NCBI GenBank assembly: GCA_050945315.1
Contig: JBMNSS010000170.1
Location: 1-5,597 of the forward strand
DNA from: DTU080 sp050945315
Lineage (GTDB): Bacteria > Bacillota > Limnochordia > DTU080
Length of the DNA stretch: 5,597 nt
Direction: 5' to 3'
Shown here: positions 5,470 to 5,597 of the stretch, one piece after another
Layout: the number at the start of each line of letters is the position of its first letter
How positions within the stretch are numbered: position 1 is the first letter of the stretch
Notes under the pieces: model-generated
Told to the model about the DNA's origin: nothing
Database searches by the model: none
What the model saw: only the letters and a program-made list of their open reading frames with translations
Made by a program: the position numbers and the translations under genes

Positions 5470-5597
5470 GTGGGCAAGCAGAAGTTCGAACGGACGAAGC
5501 CACACGTAAACGTGGGCACGATCGGCCACGTAGACCACGGTAAGACAACGCTGACGGCAGCTATCACGATGCTATTGGCGTCACAGGGTAAAGCGCA
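5470..5597 (+). CDS. tuf: Elongation factor Tu, N-terminal fragment (runs off the window)
   Basis: GTPase that delivers aminoacyl-tRNA to the ribosomal A site. The 42 visible codons begin MGKQKFERTKPHVNVGTIGH and contain the G1/P-loop GHVDHGKTTLTAAIT, diagnostic of EF-Tu rather than EF-G, SelB or IF-2. The initiator is GTG at 5470, with GGAG (5458-5461) 8 nt upstream. An in-frame GTG at 5461 overlaps that Shine-Dalgarno and is unlikely to be used. The gene follows a Thr-Tyr-fMet-Thr tRNA series, recalling the tRNA-tufB operon of enterobacteria. It probably depends on read-through from the tRNA-Thr(GGU) promoter. The 3' part is outside the window. Confidence 0.98.
   Translation, partial: MGKQKFERTKPHVNVGTIGHVDHGKTTLTAAITMLLASQGKA

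Noticed and set aside
5159..5543. Frames on both strands across tRNA-Thr(GGU) and the tuf leader
   Set aside because: They are translations of tRNA sequence (for example VEPATSPLPRV) and have no independent support.

Overview
The window is a moderately GC-rich stretch (mid-50s percent by eye) of core bacterial chromosome, and every confident gene lies on the + strand. Gene content and order (cysS, mrnC, rlmB, then sigH, a tRNA cluster and tuf) match the conserved translation/sigma-H region of endospore-forming Bacillota. The very conserved SigH, the Mini-RNase III and the tRNA genes with encoded CCA all point to a Clostridia-type (Desulfotomaculum/Moorella-like) firmicute. The genus cannot be fixed from this sequence.

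Layout. Positions 1-2296 hold a tightly packed operon: the 3' part of cysteinyl-tRNA synthetase, Mini-RNase III (4-nt ATGA overlap) and RlmB (11-nt overlap). After 63 nt comes a membrane-anchored VanW-domain protein (2360-3700). It occupies the place where the NYN-domain RNase gene yacP usually sits between rlmB and sigH in Bacillus-like genomes. A roughly 300-nt non-coding region (3701-4006) holds a near-consensus sigma-A promoter and a structured leader for sigH, which encodes the stationary-phase/sporulation sigma factor.

From 4672 to the end the window changes to stable RNA. It runs tRNA-Thr(UGU), tRNA-Tyr(GUA), initiator tRNA-fMet(CAU), tRNA-Thr(GGU), then the start of tuf (EF-Tu), which runs off the end. 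Three sigma-A-type promoters precede tRNA-Thr1, tRNA-Tyr and tRNA-Thr2. Large hairpins follow tRNA-fMet and tRNA-Thr2, and the second resembles an intrinsic terminator or attenuator before tuf.

How it fits together. Nearly everything serves translation: charging tRNA-Cys, maturing and methylating 23S rRNA, supplying tRNAs, and delivering aminoacyl-tRNA by EF-Tu. SigH and the VanW-like envelope protein are the exceptions. I found no mobile element, CRISPR array, phage gene or clear sign of transfer. No previously undescribed system is evident. The points most worth a second look are the structured sigH leader, the VanW gene in the yacP slot, the Thr-Tyr-fMet-Thr-tuf arrangement, and the possible attenuator between tRNA-Thr2 and tuf.
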